Part shown: one piece after another, positions 44,253 to 53,407 of the stretch | Layout: every line of letters begins with the position of its first letter | Numbering within the stretch: position 1 is the stretch's first letter | DNA from: Bacillota bacterium | Lineage (GTDB): Bacteria > Bacillota > Bacilli > Alicyclobacillales > SLC66 | Assembly: GCA_021821085.1 (NCBI GenBank) | Contig: JAKACV010000008.1 | Location: 1 to 64,000, forward strand | Direction: 5' to 3' | DNA: 64,000 nucleotides | Notes under the pieces: generated by a model | What the model was told of the DNA's origin: nothing | What the model saw: only the letters and a program-made list of their open reading frames with translations | Database searches by the model: none | Translations under genes and position numbers: made by a program

Positions 44253-44441
44253 CTATCTCTTTTGGCGCCCTGGATTGATGACGAAATCTTCTGCTTGGCG
44301 AGAGCGAATAGCCTCCGCATTGACTTGTTTTGTCTTGTCCATGCGCAATGCAGACGGGAGATTGTTTCCGCGGTGAGTATTTCTCGGGTCGATCCCCATA
44401 GCTTGTTCTGTTCCTTCGTTTTGTGCAGATGTGTCATCCAT
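44253..44441 (-). CDS. Small hydrophilic protein, possibly spore-associated
   Basis: 62 residues, polar and unstructured-looking (NEGTEQAMGIDPRNTHRGNNL, AIRSRQAEDF), no cysteine, no membrane helix. GAGGGGGAC lies upstream of ATG 44441. A second overlapping frame has no such site. Composition and its place beside a YheC/D-type gene suggest a minor spore protein; this is inference. Confidence 0.55.
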   Translation of the reverse strand: MDDTSAQNEGTEQAMGIDPRNTHRGNNLPSALRMDKTKQVNAEAIRSRQAEDFVINPGRQKR

Positions 44442-44503
44442 TTGCAGTCCCCCTCTTTTATTTTTTTGCCGAACTTCTATAACGTGAACAGAGTGAAGGA
44501 ACC

Positions 44504-45259
44504 TTATGTATGTTCACCCTGATTATATTTTCGCAGTTCGATTGCACGTTTGTGCATACCGCTATCAATTTCTTGTAAAATCTCGAGACTAGGTTTCGTA
44601 TTGATTTCTAAAATATATGGATGCCCTTTCGGGTTCAAACCAAAATCAATCCCATACAATGTGTTGGTATAAGATTTGCAGATCCCCTCACCAAGGGTAT
44701 TACTTACATCATATAGTTTCCGCCGAATCGATAAGGCTTTCTGTTCATTTAGAGGATAACAACTGTCCAGATAATGCGCGAGTGTGTCGATGGTCCCACC
44801 TTGTTTCACATTCGTAATGAACATATGAGTGGGGGCAATTTTCACGAATGCGCCGGTCACTTCGAAATGGTCGCGTTCATTTTTTTGAATAATTATACGG
44901 ATATCGGCTGCTCGTCTATGCATGCGCTGCAAAGGAATATAGCGTTGCACAATGCAACGTTCACGTCCTGTAAAAACGGGTAACTGGTTGCTCAAGTCGC
45001 GAAAATGAGCAACGCGATAACGTTTGTGCATATCCCGCCAAGTGAAACCGCGATGACGCTTGTGTACAAATACGACCTGACTCCCCCCTTCTCCAAGTTC
45101 TGCTTTTACGACCGCGCGTCTGTAGGCTTGTAACATGGTGGCCAGCGTGGACGGTGTAAAAGGATGCGTCTCGGGCAAATAGGGTCGAAGCTTTGTATCT
45201 TCTTTAAGAATGCAGTATTTTGCCCATTTGCTAATGGGAATCAGGCGTAAACTTGCCAT
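44504..45259 (-). CDS. YheC/YheD-type ATP-grasp protein, spore-coat associated family
   Basis: 251 residues. The fold markers are AVVKAELGEGGSQV, CIVQRYIPL, RAADIRIIIQKNE and YGIDFGLNPKGHPYILEINTKPS, the ATP-grasp metal site. Bacillus YheC/YheD are endospore coat-associated. The ligase substrate is unknown. GGGGTGG precedes ATG 45259. It follows the kinase-like gene by 28 bases in the same direction. Confidence 0.85.
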   Translation of the reverse strand: MASLRLIPISKWAKYCILKEDTKLRPYLPETHPFTPSTLATMLQAYRRAVVKAELGEGGSQVVFVHKRHRGFTWRDMHKRYRVAHFRDLSNQLPVFTGRERCIVQRYIPLQRMHRRAADIRIIIQKNERDHFEVTGAFVKIAPTHMFITNVKQGGTIDTLAHYLDSCYPLNEQKALSIRRKLYDVSNTLGEGICKSYTNTLYGIDFGLNPKGHPYILEINTKPSLEILQEIDSGMHKRAIELRKYNQGEHT

Positions 45260-45287
45260 CGTTCATTCCACCCCATAAGTTGGATTT

Positions 45288-46073
45288 CTAGATGTGTGAT
45301 TCTTTGATGCCGGAATAAAGCAACCAATTGATCAGGATTACGCGTAATTGCCGTTTCCGTGAAATTAACATAGTGGCCATTTCTTTTCTCATCAATGCGC
45401 TGTAGAGTGGATCTGGGTTGTGAGCAAGCAGTTGTTCAATCCTTGAATCGGGGATGGCTGCGATTTCCTCCGCGGCGGCAAGAAGGCGCTCTGGTTGAAT
45501 AAACTGGAGCCAACCTTTGGGAATGTGATAAAATTGCCACACTTGTCTCCAATACAAATGAGTCCAATCACCCGGTCGCCATTTGCGATCGCATCCATAC
45601 GCACAGTAGGCATGATCGATCAAATACCAGTTGTACTTATTGTTTTCACGGTATAAAATAATGTTTTTTCCTGAACCACGATCAATATTTGTCAACCAGA
45701 CGTCAAATGCAATGACATCGAGTAAACGGTGAAAGTGGCGCACGTACTGCTCTGGATATGCATGAACCTCTTCTGGTGCATGGCACCAACTGTGTAATTG
45801 AACGCCCTCTTTGGGTAGAGACACAATTCCGTGAAGTCGTTCATTCCCATCATCTAGTTCAGCGAGTTCTACGTTAGCGCAGGGATAGTGCAGATAATCT
45901 GCCAATTGTTTGGCAATCCATTCATTTCCGATTATCGGCCCCGCATCATACCATTGCTTTGGATACGCAAATTTAAAGAATCCTTTTGTCCCCCTCTCGT
46001 TGCGCACCCGCCAGACTTGGCCTTGAAGTTTGTTTTTCCATTTGTCAAGTAACTCCCAGGAAGTTGAAGTCAT
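45288..46073 (-). CDS. HipA-like kinase-fold protein
   Basis: 261 residues. A lysine strand (GTKGFFKFAYP), ANVELAEL, and the catalytic-type segment VIAFDVWLTNIDRGSGKNIIL with YLIDHAYCAYG (Asp for metal) match HipA-like kinases of the short HipA_2 type. There is no HipB-type antitoxin next to it, so a toxin role is unlikely. The location between a glycosyltransferase and an ATP-grasp gene recalls the CotS kinase-like coat proteins. Confidence 0.75.
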   Translation of the reverse strand: MTSTSWELLDKWKNKLQGQVWRVRNERGTKGFFKFAYPKQWYDAGPIIGNEWIAKQLADYLHYPCANVELAELDDGNERLHGIVSLPKEGVQLHSWCHAPEEVHAYPEQYVRHFHRLLDVIAFDVWLTNIDRGSGKNIILYRENNKYNWYLIDHAYCAYGCDRKWRPGDWTHLYWRQVWQFYHIPKGWLQFIQPERLLAAAEEIAAIPDSRIEQLLAHNPDPLYSALMRKEMATMLISRKRQLRVILINWLLYSGIKESHI

Positions 46074-46078
46074 TTTGT

Positions 46079-47227
46079 TTACCTCTCATTTTCTATTGTT
46101 GGAGTGAAGGCTGCATGTTTGCCTGCATGTATTTCTTCATGTTGTGCGGCGATTTGTTCCCAGGTAAATTGCTTTGCAAGCGCATATGCTGCATAGCGAC
46201 GATGTAGTGTTTCGTCAGGTTTTTTCCATACTTTCTGAACGGCGCGACCGATCTCCCTTGCAGTTGATTGGGTGATGACACTGGCGGTTTTCTCTGTTAC
46301 AAAATCGGATAATCCGGTAGAAGCCGTGGAAACAAGGGGAGTGGCGGTTCCCATTGCCTCAAGTGCTACAAGGCCGAATGATTCCTTGCGGCTTGGCACG
46401 ATTACGATGCCAGTGTGCTGCATGCGCTTTAAGACTTCTTTATGTGGCAAGGAACCTAAAAAACGAATATAAGGTGTGAGATGCAGTTGTGATACTTCTC
46501 GACGCATAAGGCCTGTGTAGTCTTTCCCTCCTTGACCAATGAGATCGAGTTGTACCTTGCGATTCTCCTTTTGTAGCGCAGATAATGCTTGAATGGTCTC
46601 AAGTGCGCATTTTGAGTGAATGAAGCGACCTACAAACAGAAGACGGTGTAGTGGTCGTTCATTCCATATTTCTGAATGACGTGCGATCGTTGCTCCGTTT
46701 GGAACAACATAAGTTTTTCTGGATGCGGCTTCATATTTTGCTGTGAGTAATAACGCTTGCCACCGACTTGGGGAAATCACATGATCAGCATGTTCAATGA
46801 GGTGACGTTGACGTTGTTCCATTCGTTTATGAGTAGAGGTTTGGACACCTTCTTCGGAGATGAGCGAATGACACGTATACGTAACTGGAACGTTGTATTT
46901 GTCTACAAGAGCGTCGACTAACTCGTCTCCCTGAATGCTGTGCACATGAATGAGATCCGGATGAATATTCATTTTACGCAAATGATGGAGAATCGGATCT
47001 GGATAAAATTTTTGCGTGCGTTTCGAGAAATATTCTGAGTCGCAAGGATATTTAAAGATGCGCATTTGCTGTTTATTCACTTCTTCGATGCGACCTGTTG
47101 CACCTTTTGTAAGGACAATGATCTCGTGTCCACGCGCGGCCATCGCTTCAGATAATTGCGTCGCCACGATGCCAAGTCCGCCAATAATGTGTGGCTCGTA
47201 TTCTGTTGTAATAACCGTAATGAGCAT
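46079..47227 (-). CDS. GT4 family glycosyltransferase
   Basis: About 382 residues of the GT-B fold. ITTEYEPHIIGGLGIVATQLSEAMAARGHEIIVLT is the N-terminal glycine-rich start; PNGATIARH, LLFVGRFIHSKCALETIQAL, and VPSRKESFGLVALEAMGTATPLVST (the E-x7-E nucleotide-sugar site) are in the C-terminal half. ATG 47227 matches family starts better than 47254. Divergent from the second GT4 gene. It may glycosylate spore surface material. Confidence 0.88.
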   Translation of the reverse strand: MLITVITTEYEPHIIGGLGIVATQLSEAMAARGHEIIVLTKGATGRIEEVNKQQMRIFKYPCDSEYFSKRTQKFYPDPILHHLRKMNIHPDLIHVHSIQGDELVDALVDKYNVPVTYTCHSLISEEGVQTSTHKRMEQRQRHLIEHADHVISPSRWQALLLTAKYEAASRKTYVVPNGATIARHSEIWNERPLHRLLFVGRFIHSKCALETIQALSALQKENRKVQLDLIGQGGKDYTGLMRREVSQLHLTPYIRFLGSLPHKEVLKRMQHTGIVIVPSRKESFGLVALEAMGTATPLVSTASTGLSDFVTEKTASVITQSTAREIGRAVQKVWKKPDETLHRRYAAYALAKQFTWEQIAAQHEEIHAGKHAAFTPTIENER

Positions 47228-47308
47228 GTGTGTATCACTCGCTTTCGCGTTCAAAACTGCTATGTGTCGCTTAGTTAATGGTTATGAATGACATAGGAGG
47301 TCAGTGCA

Positions 47309-48466
47309 ATGGAATCCCGAATTAGTCTGATTTCTCCGGGAGAAGCCTTTCTCCCCCCTTATCCGTGCACATCTGTTGAAATTTATCTCTATCATTTATG
47401 GCGTGCGATGGATTCTGGTGTCGACGTGAGTCTATATGCGAAAGAATCAATCATACAGCGAAGTGAAGGAGGTGAAAAAAGAATTCGGCTGCCAGGTGCA
47501 CACGGTGCGAACTATCTTGATCGCGTATTGGAAAATTGCGCGCTGGCTGAGGATGACATCCATCATGGGGCTGCACAGATTATTCAAATCGACAATCGTC
47601 CAAGCTATGTACCAAAAGCTAAACTTGCATTGCCGCAAGCGAAGGTCATTCTTGGGTTGCATTCACTTACTTTTTTAGAGAAAAAGCGAATCGACAACCA
47701 GGATGCTACAGTAGCTCTGAATGCGGCTGATTTAATTGTTGTGAATAGCCAGTTTATCCAACAGGAATTAACGAACCGGTTCTCACTTGCCGCAAAGAAG
47801 ACGGTCGTTATTTATCCAGGAGTGGATGTGAATGGGTTCCACCCGGTCAGTGGCAAACGTGAGGAGCGCGCTCGCGTTCAGATCCGACGTTCCCTGCGTG
47901 CTCATGATAACGACATCATTGTGTTATTTGTAGGGAGAATAATTGCACGAAAGGGAGTTGACGTGGCGATTCGGGCACTGCAATTGGCGCGTGACAGCGG
48001 TCGTGTAAACGTGAAACTTTGGGTTGTGGGGACAGCGCCCAAAGTGGCGGCAATCTATGTGCGACGATTGAAGCAACTCGCCGTTAAACTTCCTGTCACA
48101 TTTATTGGGTACCAGGATCGGGAACAGATTGCCATGCTATTTCGAGCAGCTGATGTTTTTTTGTGTCCATCGCAAAAAACGGAAGCTTTTGGACTTGTCA
48201 ATCTTGAAGCACAGGCGAGCGGTCTGCCGGTCATTGCCAGTGCGGATTGGGGGATTACAGAGGCAATCAAGGAAAATGTAACAGGATATCTTGTCGTCGA
48301 TTACGATCAACCAAAGGCATTCGCAAAGCTGATTACTCGTCTCGCATGTGACAAATCACTACGGACACAAATGGGGAGAGAAGGACGTAAGTACGTGGAA
48401 GAACACTTTACATGGGAACATACGGCGCGACGATATTTAAAGGAATACAGGATCCTTCTCAGCTGA
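47309..48466 (+). CDS. GT4 family glycosyltransferase (second)
   Basis: 385 residues. SPGEAFLPPYPCTSVEIYLYHLWRAM opens the domain; YPGVDVNGFHPV, VLFVGRIIARKGVDVAIRAL, LCPSQKTEAFGLVNLEAQASGLPVIAS holds the EAFGLVNLE nucleotide-sugar motif. GGAGGTC lies upstream of ATG 47309. It diverges from the GT4 gene at 46079 and resembles it only at family level. The CotSA protein of Bacillus spore coats is from the same family. Confidence 0.88.
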   Translation: MESRISLISPGEAFLPPYPCTSVEIYLYHLWRAMDSGVDVSLYAKESIIQRSEGGEKRIRLPGAHGANYLDRVLENCALAEDDIHHGAAQIIQIDNRPSYVPKAKLALPQAKVILGLHSLTFLEKKRIDNQDATVALNAADLIVVNSQFIQQELTNRFSLAAKKTVVIYPGVDVNGFHPVSGKREERARVQIRRSLRAHDNDIIVLFVGRIIARKGVDVAIRALQLARDSGRVNVKLWVVGTAPKVAAIYVRRLKQLAVKLPVTFIGYQDREQIAMLFRAADVFLCPSQKTEAFGLVNLEAQASGLPVIASADWGITEAIKENVTGYLVVDYDQPKAFAKLITRLACDKSLRTQMGREGRKYVEEHFTWEHTARRYLKEYRILLS

Positions 48467-48499
48467 ATTGAATTTTTATTCAAAATTTTGATTGGAATA

Positions 48500-48528
48500 T
48501 TGACAGATAATTTATCGTCATGTAAGAT
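48500..48528 (+). promoter_or_regulatory. Sigma-A promoter of the ammonium transporter
   Basis: TTGACA (48500-48505), 17-base spacer, TAAGAT (48523-48528). About 54 AT-rich bases follow before the start codon. Confidence 0.75.
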
Positions 48529-48582
48529 ATTCTGTAAATAAAGATAACATTAAACGTCACTAAACATAACGGGGGGAAGACG

Positions 48583-49923
48583 ATGATAAACTCGGGTGAT
48601 GTCGCCTGGATTCTTGCTTCATCAGCGCTTGTCCTTGTGATGACGCCAGGCCTCGCATTTTTTTACGGTGGACTTGTACGCAATAAAAATGTCATCACCA
48701 CGTTGTACCAAGTCTTCGCGGTCATGCTGATCGTCTCCGTTCAATGGGTCGTTTTCGGCTATAGTTTAGCGTTTGGACCGGATGTATTCCACGTCATTGG
48801 CGATTTGCAGTGGGCATTTTTCAACCACGTAGGCGGAGCGCCAGATCCGAATTACGCCCCCACTATTCCTAACGAATTATATGGAACGTTTCAGATGATG
48901 TTTGCAATCATTACCCCAGCGCTAATTGTTGGTGGATTAGCAGAACGTGTGAAATTCTCATCATTTCTTGTCTTCATTACGCTTTGGGCCACTTTTATTT
49001 ATGATCCGCTGGCGCATTGGGTATGGGGAGTAGGTGGTTGGTTGCATAATATGGGGATATTAGATTTCGCTGGTGGAACAGTTGTGCATATTAGTTCTGG
49101 AATATCCGGACTTATTTGTGCGATGTATCTTGGCAAACGAGCAGAGCATGGATCGTCGTCGATTAAAGCACATAATGTTCCGATGGTACTGCTTGGTGTC
49201 GCGTTGCTTTGGTTCGGTTGGTTTGGCTTTAACGCAGGAAGTGCAGCCGCTGCAAATGAGCTTTCTGTAAATGCATTTTTGGTTACAAACACAGCGACAG
49301 CCGCAGCAGCGCTTGCTTGGATGCTTGTTGAGCGTATGATGACTGGGCATGCGACACTTGTTGGAGCTGGCGCAGGTGCTGTGACTGGTCTTGTTGCAAT
49401 TACTCCCGCTTGTGGTTATGTAAATGTAGAAGGAGCGCTTATTATCGGCGCTTTAGGAGGAGTCATCTGTTATTTCTCATCGACGCTGTTAAAAGGGCAC
49501 TTTGGTTATGACGATGCGCTTGATGCTTTTGGCGGGCATGGAATTGGGGGTACATGGGGGGCTCTCGCCACAGGGCTTTTTGCTACTGTGTCTGTCAATT
49601 CTGGCGGCGCAAATGGACTGTTTTACGGTAATCCGCATCAAGCGCTTGTTCAGGTGATCGGCGTTGCTGCAACATGGGTGTTCTCCGCTATCGGAACCTT
49701 TATTTTATTGAAACTGGTCGACCTTGTCATGGGATTGCGTGTTACTCCAGAAGAGGAGAAAATGGGTCTTGATATTGCACTGCACAATGAAAATGCGTAC
49801 CCTGAAACACTGACTTGGGATGTTGCGGCGAGTGTGCTTGGGAGCTTAAAGCGCCCTGCATCAGCGCCAGAGTTGCATGCGGAAACTGGATCGAATCTAC
49901 GGGATTTTTCTCCCTCTAAATAG
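48583..49923 (+). CDS. amt: Ammonium transporter (Amt family)
   Basis: 446 residues, eleven membrane helices. TPGLAFFYGGLVRNKNV, DPLAHWVWG with FAGGTVVHISSGISGL, HNVPMVLLGVALLWFGWFGFNAGS, DDALDAFGGHGIGGTWGALATG include the twin-His pore (H in WFGFN region and DAFGGHGIGG). It imports ammonium when scarce. GGGGGGAAG precedes ATG. No glnK partner is adjacent, unlike many Bacillota. Confidence 0.96.
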   Translation: MINSGDVAWILASSALVLVMTPGLAFFYGGLVRNKNVITTLYQVFAVMLIVSVQWVVFGYSLAFGPDVFHVIGDLQWAFFNHVGGAPDPNYAPTIPNELYGTFQMMFAIITPALIVGGLAERVKFSSFLVFITLWATFIYDPLAHWVWGVGGWLHNMGILDFAGGTVVHISSGISGLICAMYLGKRAEHGSSSIKAHNVPMVLLGVALLWFGWFGFNAGSAAAANELSVNAFLVTNTATAAAALAWMLVERMMTGHATLVGAGAGAVTGLVAITPACGYVNVEGALIIGALGGVICYFSSTLLKGHFGYDDALDAFGGHGIGGTWGALATGLFATVSVNSGGANGLFYGNPHQALVQVIGVAATWVFSAIGTFILLKLVDLVMGLRVTPEEEKMGLDIALHNENAYPETLTWDVAASVLGSLKRPASAPELHAETGSNLRDFSPSK

Positions 49924-49948
49924 GTAAGTAAAAATAACGTTACGGTTT

Positions 49949-49988
49949 AAAACGAGCAATCCGCTACGAGATAGGGATTGTTCGTTTT
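49949..49988 (+). terminator. Terminator after the ammonium transporter gene
   Basis: AAAACGAGCAATCC pairs with GGATTGTTCGTTTT (14 bp, one G-U) with T-rich 3' end. Confidence 0.85.
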
Positions 49989-50015
49989 ATGTGTGATAAT
50001 AAAATATCGTTGTCA

Positions 50016-50043
50016 TTGAAATGAGTGATTATGTTACTATTAT
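50016..50043 (+). promoter_or_regulatory. Promoter upstream of the NCS2 permease
   Basis: TTGAAA (50016-50021), 16-base spacer, TATTAT (50038-50043). Confidence 0.55.
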
Positions 50044-50092
50044 GATAGGTAGATAGTGATTGCAGCGTGTTGAAGAGAGGGGTAGCGCTAAC

Positions 50093-50146
50093 TTGTTTAC
50101 GACGATTCATGCGCACAGAGCACTGATGCTGAGGTGGCATGGGTGA
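50093..50146 (+). CDS. Possible 17-residue leader peptide coupled to the permease gene
   Basis: TTG 50093, preceded by GAGAGGGG ten bases upstream, opens a frame MFTTIHAHRALMLRWHG whose TGA overlaps the GTG of the permease (GTGA at 50143-50146). The ribosome site and overlap suggest translational coupling. No regulatory repeat or terminator is evident. Confidence 0.4.
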   Translation: MFTTIHAHRALMLRWHG

Positions 50147-51447
50147 GATCTTATGTGTTGCCTCTTTTTCATGCGCGACAGTGGTTGGCAGGAAGTCAGT
50201 GGTTACTCTTTATGTTTGCAAATACAGTGGTCATCCCAGTGTCCGTCGGATCTGCGTTACATATGGGACCTTTGCAAATTGCCGGTTTTACACAGCGATC
50301 TTTTCTTTATACAGGTCTTGCTTGCCTACTGCAATTATTCTTGGGACATCGATTGCCTATTCTCGAAGGACAGTCCGGCGTATGGTGGGGAGTCATTCTC
50401 AGTGTGCTTATTGGCGCAAAGGCCGCAGGTGTACCACTTCTTGTCGCGGGTGGGAGTTTAGAAACAGGGATTGTTTTATCAGGGATACTTATTATGTTGC
50501 TTGGTGCGCTAGGCCTAGGACGATTTTTGCGCACGTGGTTTACGCCTGTTGCAACATCAGTCTTCCTTATGCTTTTGGCAACTGAACTAATTTCTATTTT
50601 TTTTCGTGGCATGTTAGGGCTTGAAAATCAAACGACCATAGATCTTAAAGTTTCTTTGTTGTCATTGGTATTGATCGTTGTTGTGGTTTGGATTACTGTA
50701 AAAGGACGGGGAGCGATTCGTAATTTTGCAATTTTGATTGGTATAGCGATTGGATGGGCAGTGTATCAATGGGGAATTGCTCCGGTGCATGCTGCACCTG
50801 TGGCTAGTTTTGCCCAGTTGTTTCAACCGCTCGCTTGGGGGCCGTTTCGCTTTGACACAGGGATCGTCCTTACCGCTGTGATTACAGGACTCATCAACTC
50901 GACAAACACAGTGGCAACACTTGAGAGCGTTGAACCACTGTTTGGATTGAGGGCATCGGATGCGATGTATCGACGATCGCTTCTTGTCACAGGCTTTAAC
51001 ACGGTTGTTTCAGGTGCTTTAGGATTGGTGCCTTATGCGCCTTATACATCTTCGATCGGTTTTTTGCGTTCTACTCAAATTTATGGCAAAATTCCTTTTG
51101 CACTTGGCGCTGTGATGTTCATGCTACTTGGCTTCATTTCACCCCTGAGTTCCTTTTTTTCTACATTGCCTGTCAGCGTAGGGGATGCTGTTCTTTTGGT
51201 AGCTTATTTGCAGCTATTTGGGTCCGCATTACAGAAGGTGGAAGGGATATCTTTTACACCGCGTACGATCTATCGGATTGCTCTACCAATACTTTTGGGA
51301 ATTGCGTTGCTTGCAACTCCTAGTTCAGCTTGGTTATCTGTACCAAGTGCCATGCGTACATTTATTGGAAATGGATTGCTTGTGGGTGTTGCGATTTCCA
51401 TTGGCTTAGAAAATCTCGTAAAATGGGATCTGATCGAAAATTCATAA
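50143..51447 (+). CDS. NCS2 family nucleobase permease
   Basis: About 434 residues, twelve to fourteen membrane helices. FANTVVIPVSVGSAL, LEGQSGVWWG, the INSTNTVATLESVEPLFG block and GLVPYAPYTSSIGFLRSTQIYGK fit the xanthine/uracil permease family. The substrate is not certain. GTG 50143 has GAGGTGG upstream and overlaps the leader frame; an in-frame GTG at 50134 is possible. Confidence 0.85.
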   Translation: MRSYVLPLFHARQWLAGSQWLLFMFANTVVIPVSVGSALHMGPLQIAGFTQRSFLYTGLACLLQLFLGHRLPILEGQSGVWWGVILSVLIGAKAAGVPLLVAGGSLETGIVLSGILIMLLGALGLGRFLRTWFTPVATSVFLMLLATELISIFFRGMLGLENQTTIDLKVSLLSLVLIVVVVWITVKGRGAIRNFAILIGIAIGWAVYQWGIAPVHAAPVASFAQLFQPLAWGPFRFDTGIVLTAVITGLINSTNTVATLESVEPLFGLRASDAMYRRSLLVTGFNTVVSGALGLVPYAPYTSSIGFLRSTQIYGKIPFALGAVMFMLLGFISPLSSFFSTLPVSVGDAVLLVAYLQLFGSALQKVEGISFTPRTIYRIALPILLGIALLATPSSAWLSVPSAMRTFIGNGLLVGVAISIGLENLVKWDLIENS

Positions 51448-51471
51448 GTAATTGAGACCTGGAGGATATAT

Positions 51472-51972
51472 ATGGCGATATATGAAATAGTTAAGTTTCC
51501 CGATCCAATTCTCACAACGCCAGCGAGAGCAATTGAGAAGGTTACGCCAAATGTGCTGCGCGTGTTGAATAACATGTATGAGACGATGAAATTCGCGAAT
51601 GGGATTGGCTTAGCTGCACCACAAGTCAATATTTTAAAACGGATTACGGTTGTTGACGTCGAGGATGGAAAAGGGCGCCTGGATCTAATTAACCCTGTGA
51701 TTCTTGAGGGAAGGGACGAAGAAATTGGTCCTGACGGGTGTCTGTCGATTCCGGGTCTCTTTGGGGATACGCCTCGCTATCGTTGGATTCGAGTGCAGAT
51801 GTGGAACGCGAAAGGTGAAGTCGTTGAATTTGAGGAAACAGATTTTCGCGCTCGGTGTATTCAACATGAGATTGACCATCTTGATGGCATTTTGTTCACC
51901 TCGCGCGCAGTGCGCTTGTACCGTGAAGAGGCGCAACCTAATTCGCCTGGAAGGAAGAAAAAGAATGTATAA
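51472..51972 (+). CDS. def: Peptide deformylase
   Basis: 166 residues. GIGLAAPQ (44-51), GCLSIPG with metal ligand Cys90, and QHEIDHLDG with His132, Glu133, His136 are the three PDF motifs. It removes the formyl group from new proteins. D replaces the usual E in EGCLS, which is a mild change. CTGGAGGATAT precedes ATG. Confidence 0.97.
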   Translation: MAIYEIVKFPDPILTTPARAIEKVTPNVLRVLNNMYETMKFANGIGLAAPQVNILKRITVVDVEDGKGRLDLINPVILEGRDEEIGPDGCLSIPGLFGDTPRYRWIRVQMWNAKGEVVEFEETDFRARCIQHEIDHLDGILFTSRAVRLYREEAQPNSPGRKKKNV

Positions 51973-51981
51973 TGGGGGAGG

Positions 51982-52818
51982 TTGTTCGAAAGAGCGGACG
52001 AATATGTTGCGTTGCACATCTCTGCTGTCTTTTCGAACATGTACTTTTGGACAACGACTTACTTAAGGCTTTGGAGGTGGGCCGCAATCAAACCAGATAA
52101 ATATGATGAACGAGAGCGGCCGTTCGAGTTAAAACCTGTTCCTGTTATGATCGGAATCTTGTTGTTGGCTTGTGTTGGATGGCTCTATTTTCATTATCGT
52201 CATTCTTTGTCCATTCATCATGCGATTGTTGTTATTCAAACGGCTGGAGTGTATGGGATTTTAGTTGCCATTTTGCTTATGGCTATTTTATGCGTACTGC
52301 CAGTTCCTTCTGAGTTTTTGATTGTTGCTAACATGATTATTTACGGTGTTGGGTGGGGACTTTTTTATTCCTGGATCGGAGCGATCATTGGCGCTGTCCT
52401 TGCAATGTATTTGACGCGTTTTTTCGGACAGCCTTACGTGCGACGATTACTTCCCGAGAAGAGGCAGCAGCAAGTGAATGAATGGGTGTCGCAGCGTGGG
52501 ACGCTAGGGCTTTTTGCGCTTCGCTTTGTTCCTTTCGTTCCGTTTCATGCGCTCAATTATATTGCTGGATTGCTTGATATCCAGTTGTGGCCTTTTGTTT
52601 GGACAACCGCGCTTGGGATTGTTCCCTTTGATTTGGTGATGGGTGCTCTTTTTATGGGAGTTAGTCACGGGACGGCGATTTGGTATGTTTGGGCGTCGAT
52701 TCCGTTTGCGATCTTGCTCGCTTTAGGAGTTGTTTTTCGCAAGAAGTGGTTCGTGTCTATGACTGTTGCTTCTGAACTGAAGGAGTCTTCGGAGAGTGGG
52801 CAGTCGCCTGATCCTTGA
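51982..52818 (+). CDS. TVP38/TMEM64 family (VTT/DedA-like) membrane protein
   Basis: Up to 278 residues. The VTT region includes VLPVPSEFLIVANMIIYG, WIGAIIGAVLAMYLTRFFGQPYVRRLLP, and FALRFVPFVPFHALNYIAGLLDI, the re-entrant loop signature of lipid scramblase-like proteins. The start is unsure: TTG 51982 lies directly against GGGGGAGG; TTG 52012 and ATG 52039 are alternatives, and the first helix is not before residue 50. Confidence 0.85.
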   Translation: MFERADEYVALHISAVFSNMYFWTTTYLRLWRWAAIKPDKYDERERPFELKPVPVMIGILLLACVGWLYFHYRHSLSIHHAIVVIQTAGVYGILVAILLMAILCVLPVPSEFLIVANMIIYGVGWGLFYSWIGAIIGAVLAMYLTRFFGQPYVRRLLPEKRQQQVNEWVSQRGTLGLFALRFVPFVPFHALNYIAGLLDIQLWPFVWTTALGIVPFDLVMGALFMGVSHGTAIWYVWASIPFAILLALGVVFRKKWFVSMTVASELKESSESGQSPDP

Positions 52819-52886
52819 CACTTGAGACTTTAAGTACGTAGTATAAATTTACCGCCCCCGTGCCGCATCGAGGGCGGGCGATCATT

Positions 52887-53318
52887 TCACTCTTTGCTGA
52901 TAAAACTTTTGATGATGCCATGCCATTGCATGGCCTTTTGCATATTTTCTGGTGTGACATATTGTAGTGCCTTTTTGATATGTTCTGTCGGCAGAGGCTG
53001 TTGTGGAATTTGATAGATAGTTCGGTGCGTTCCAGCCATTGTTCCTGGTCGGCGAAATGGTGTTGGCTGACGCATGGCCTGTTGTCCACCGAGATGTTGC
53101 ATCGGATGCTGTGGTGCAGTGGTTGTGCCAAGAAATTGGTCCAATAAAGAGGGTTCTTTGGATCTTTTCTCTTCACCCGTTTTTACAGTGGTCGCCTTAT
53201 GAGCAGGAGCGCGACGTTTGATTCCATTGCGGACGAGACCGCTCAGTGCCTGTGTAGACTGATGGTTCATAATATCAAATGCGAGTGTGCCTGCTTTTAA
53301 CAGAGTATTGAATTTCAT
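52887..53318 (-). CDS. Hypothetical protein, Gln/Pro-rich centre
   Basis: About 143 residues. An amphipathic start (KFNTLLKAGTLAFDIMNHQSTQALSGLVRNGIKRR), a low-complexity Pro/Gln/Met-rich middle (residues 65-115) and a helical end (QKAMQWHGIIKSFISKE). No family recognised. GGGGTGGG lies three to four bases before ATG 53318. The composition suggests a spore or surface-associated protein, which is a guess. Confidence 0.6.
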   Translation of the reverse strand: MKFNTLLKAGTLAFDIMNHQSTQALSGLVRNGIKRRAPAHKATTVKTGEEKRSKEPSLLDQFLGTTTAPQHPMQHLGGQQAMRQPTPFRRPGTMAGTHRTIYQIPQQPLPTEHIKKALQYVTPENMQKAMQWHGIIKSFISKE

Positions 53319-53407
53319 TTGTCCCACCCCACAAAGTACTTTTATTGTATCGTATGTTTGATTAACGGACAGGGGATGGACAGGTGCTGACTTTTAAGGA
53401 GGAAAAA

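Noticed and set aside
44228-44437. Alternative minus-strand frame of 69 codons over the small hydrophilic gene
   Set aside because: Its ATG at 44437 lies within the other gene's second codon region with poorer spacing to GAGGGGG; composition less natural.
45288-46073. HipBA-type toxin-antitoxin system
   Set aside because: The protein is a short HipA-like kinase and no HipB-like HTH gene is adjacent; context is glycosyltransferase and ATP-grasp genes.
48523-48545. TnrA-type nitrogen operator upstream of the ammonium transporter gene
   Set aside because: TGTAAGATATTCTGTAA resembles the first half of the site, but the TNACA half is missing.
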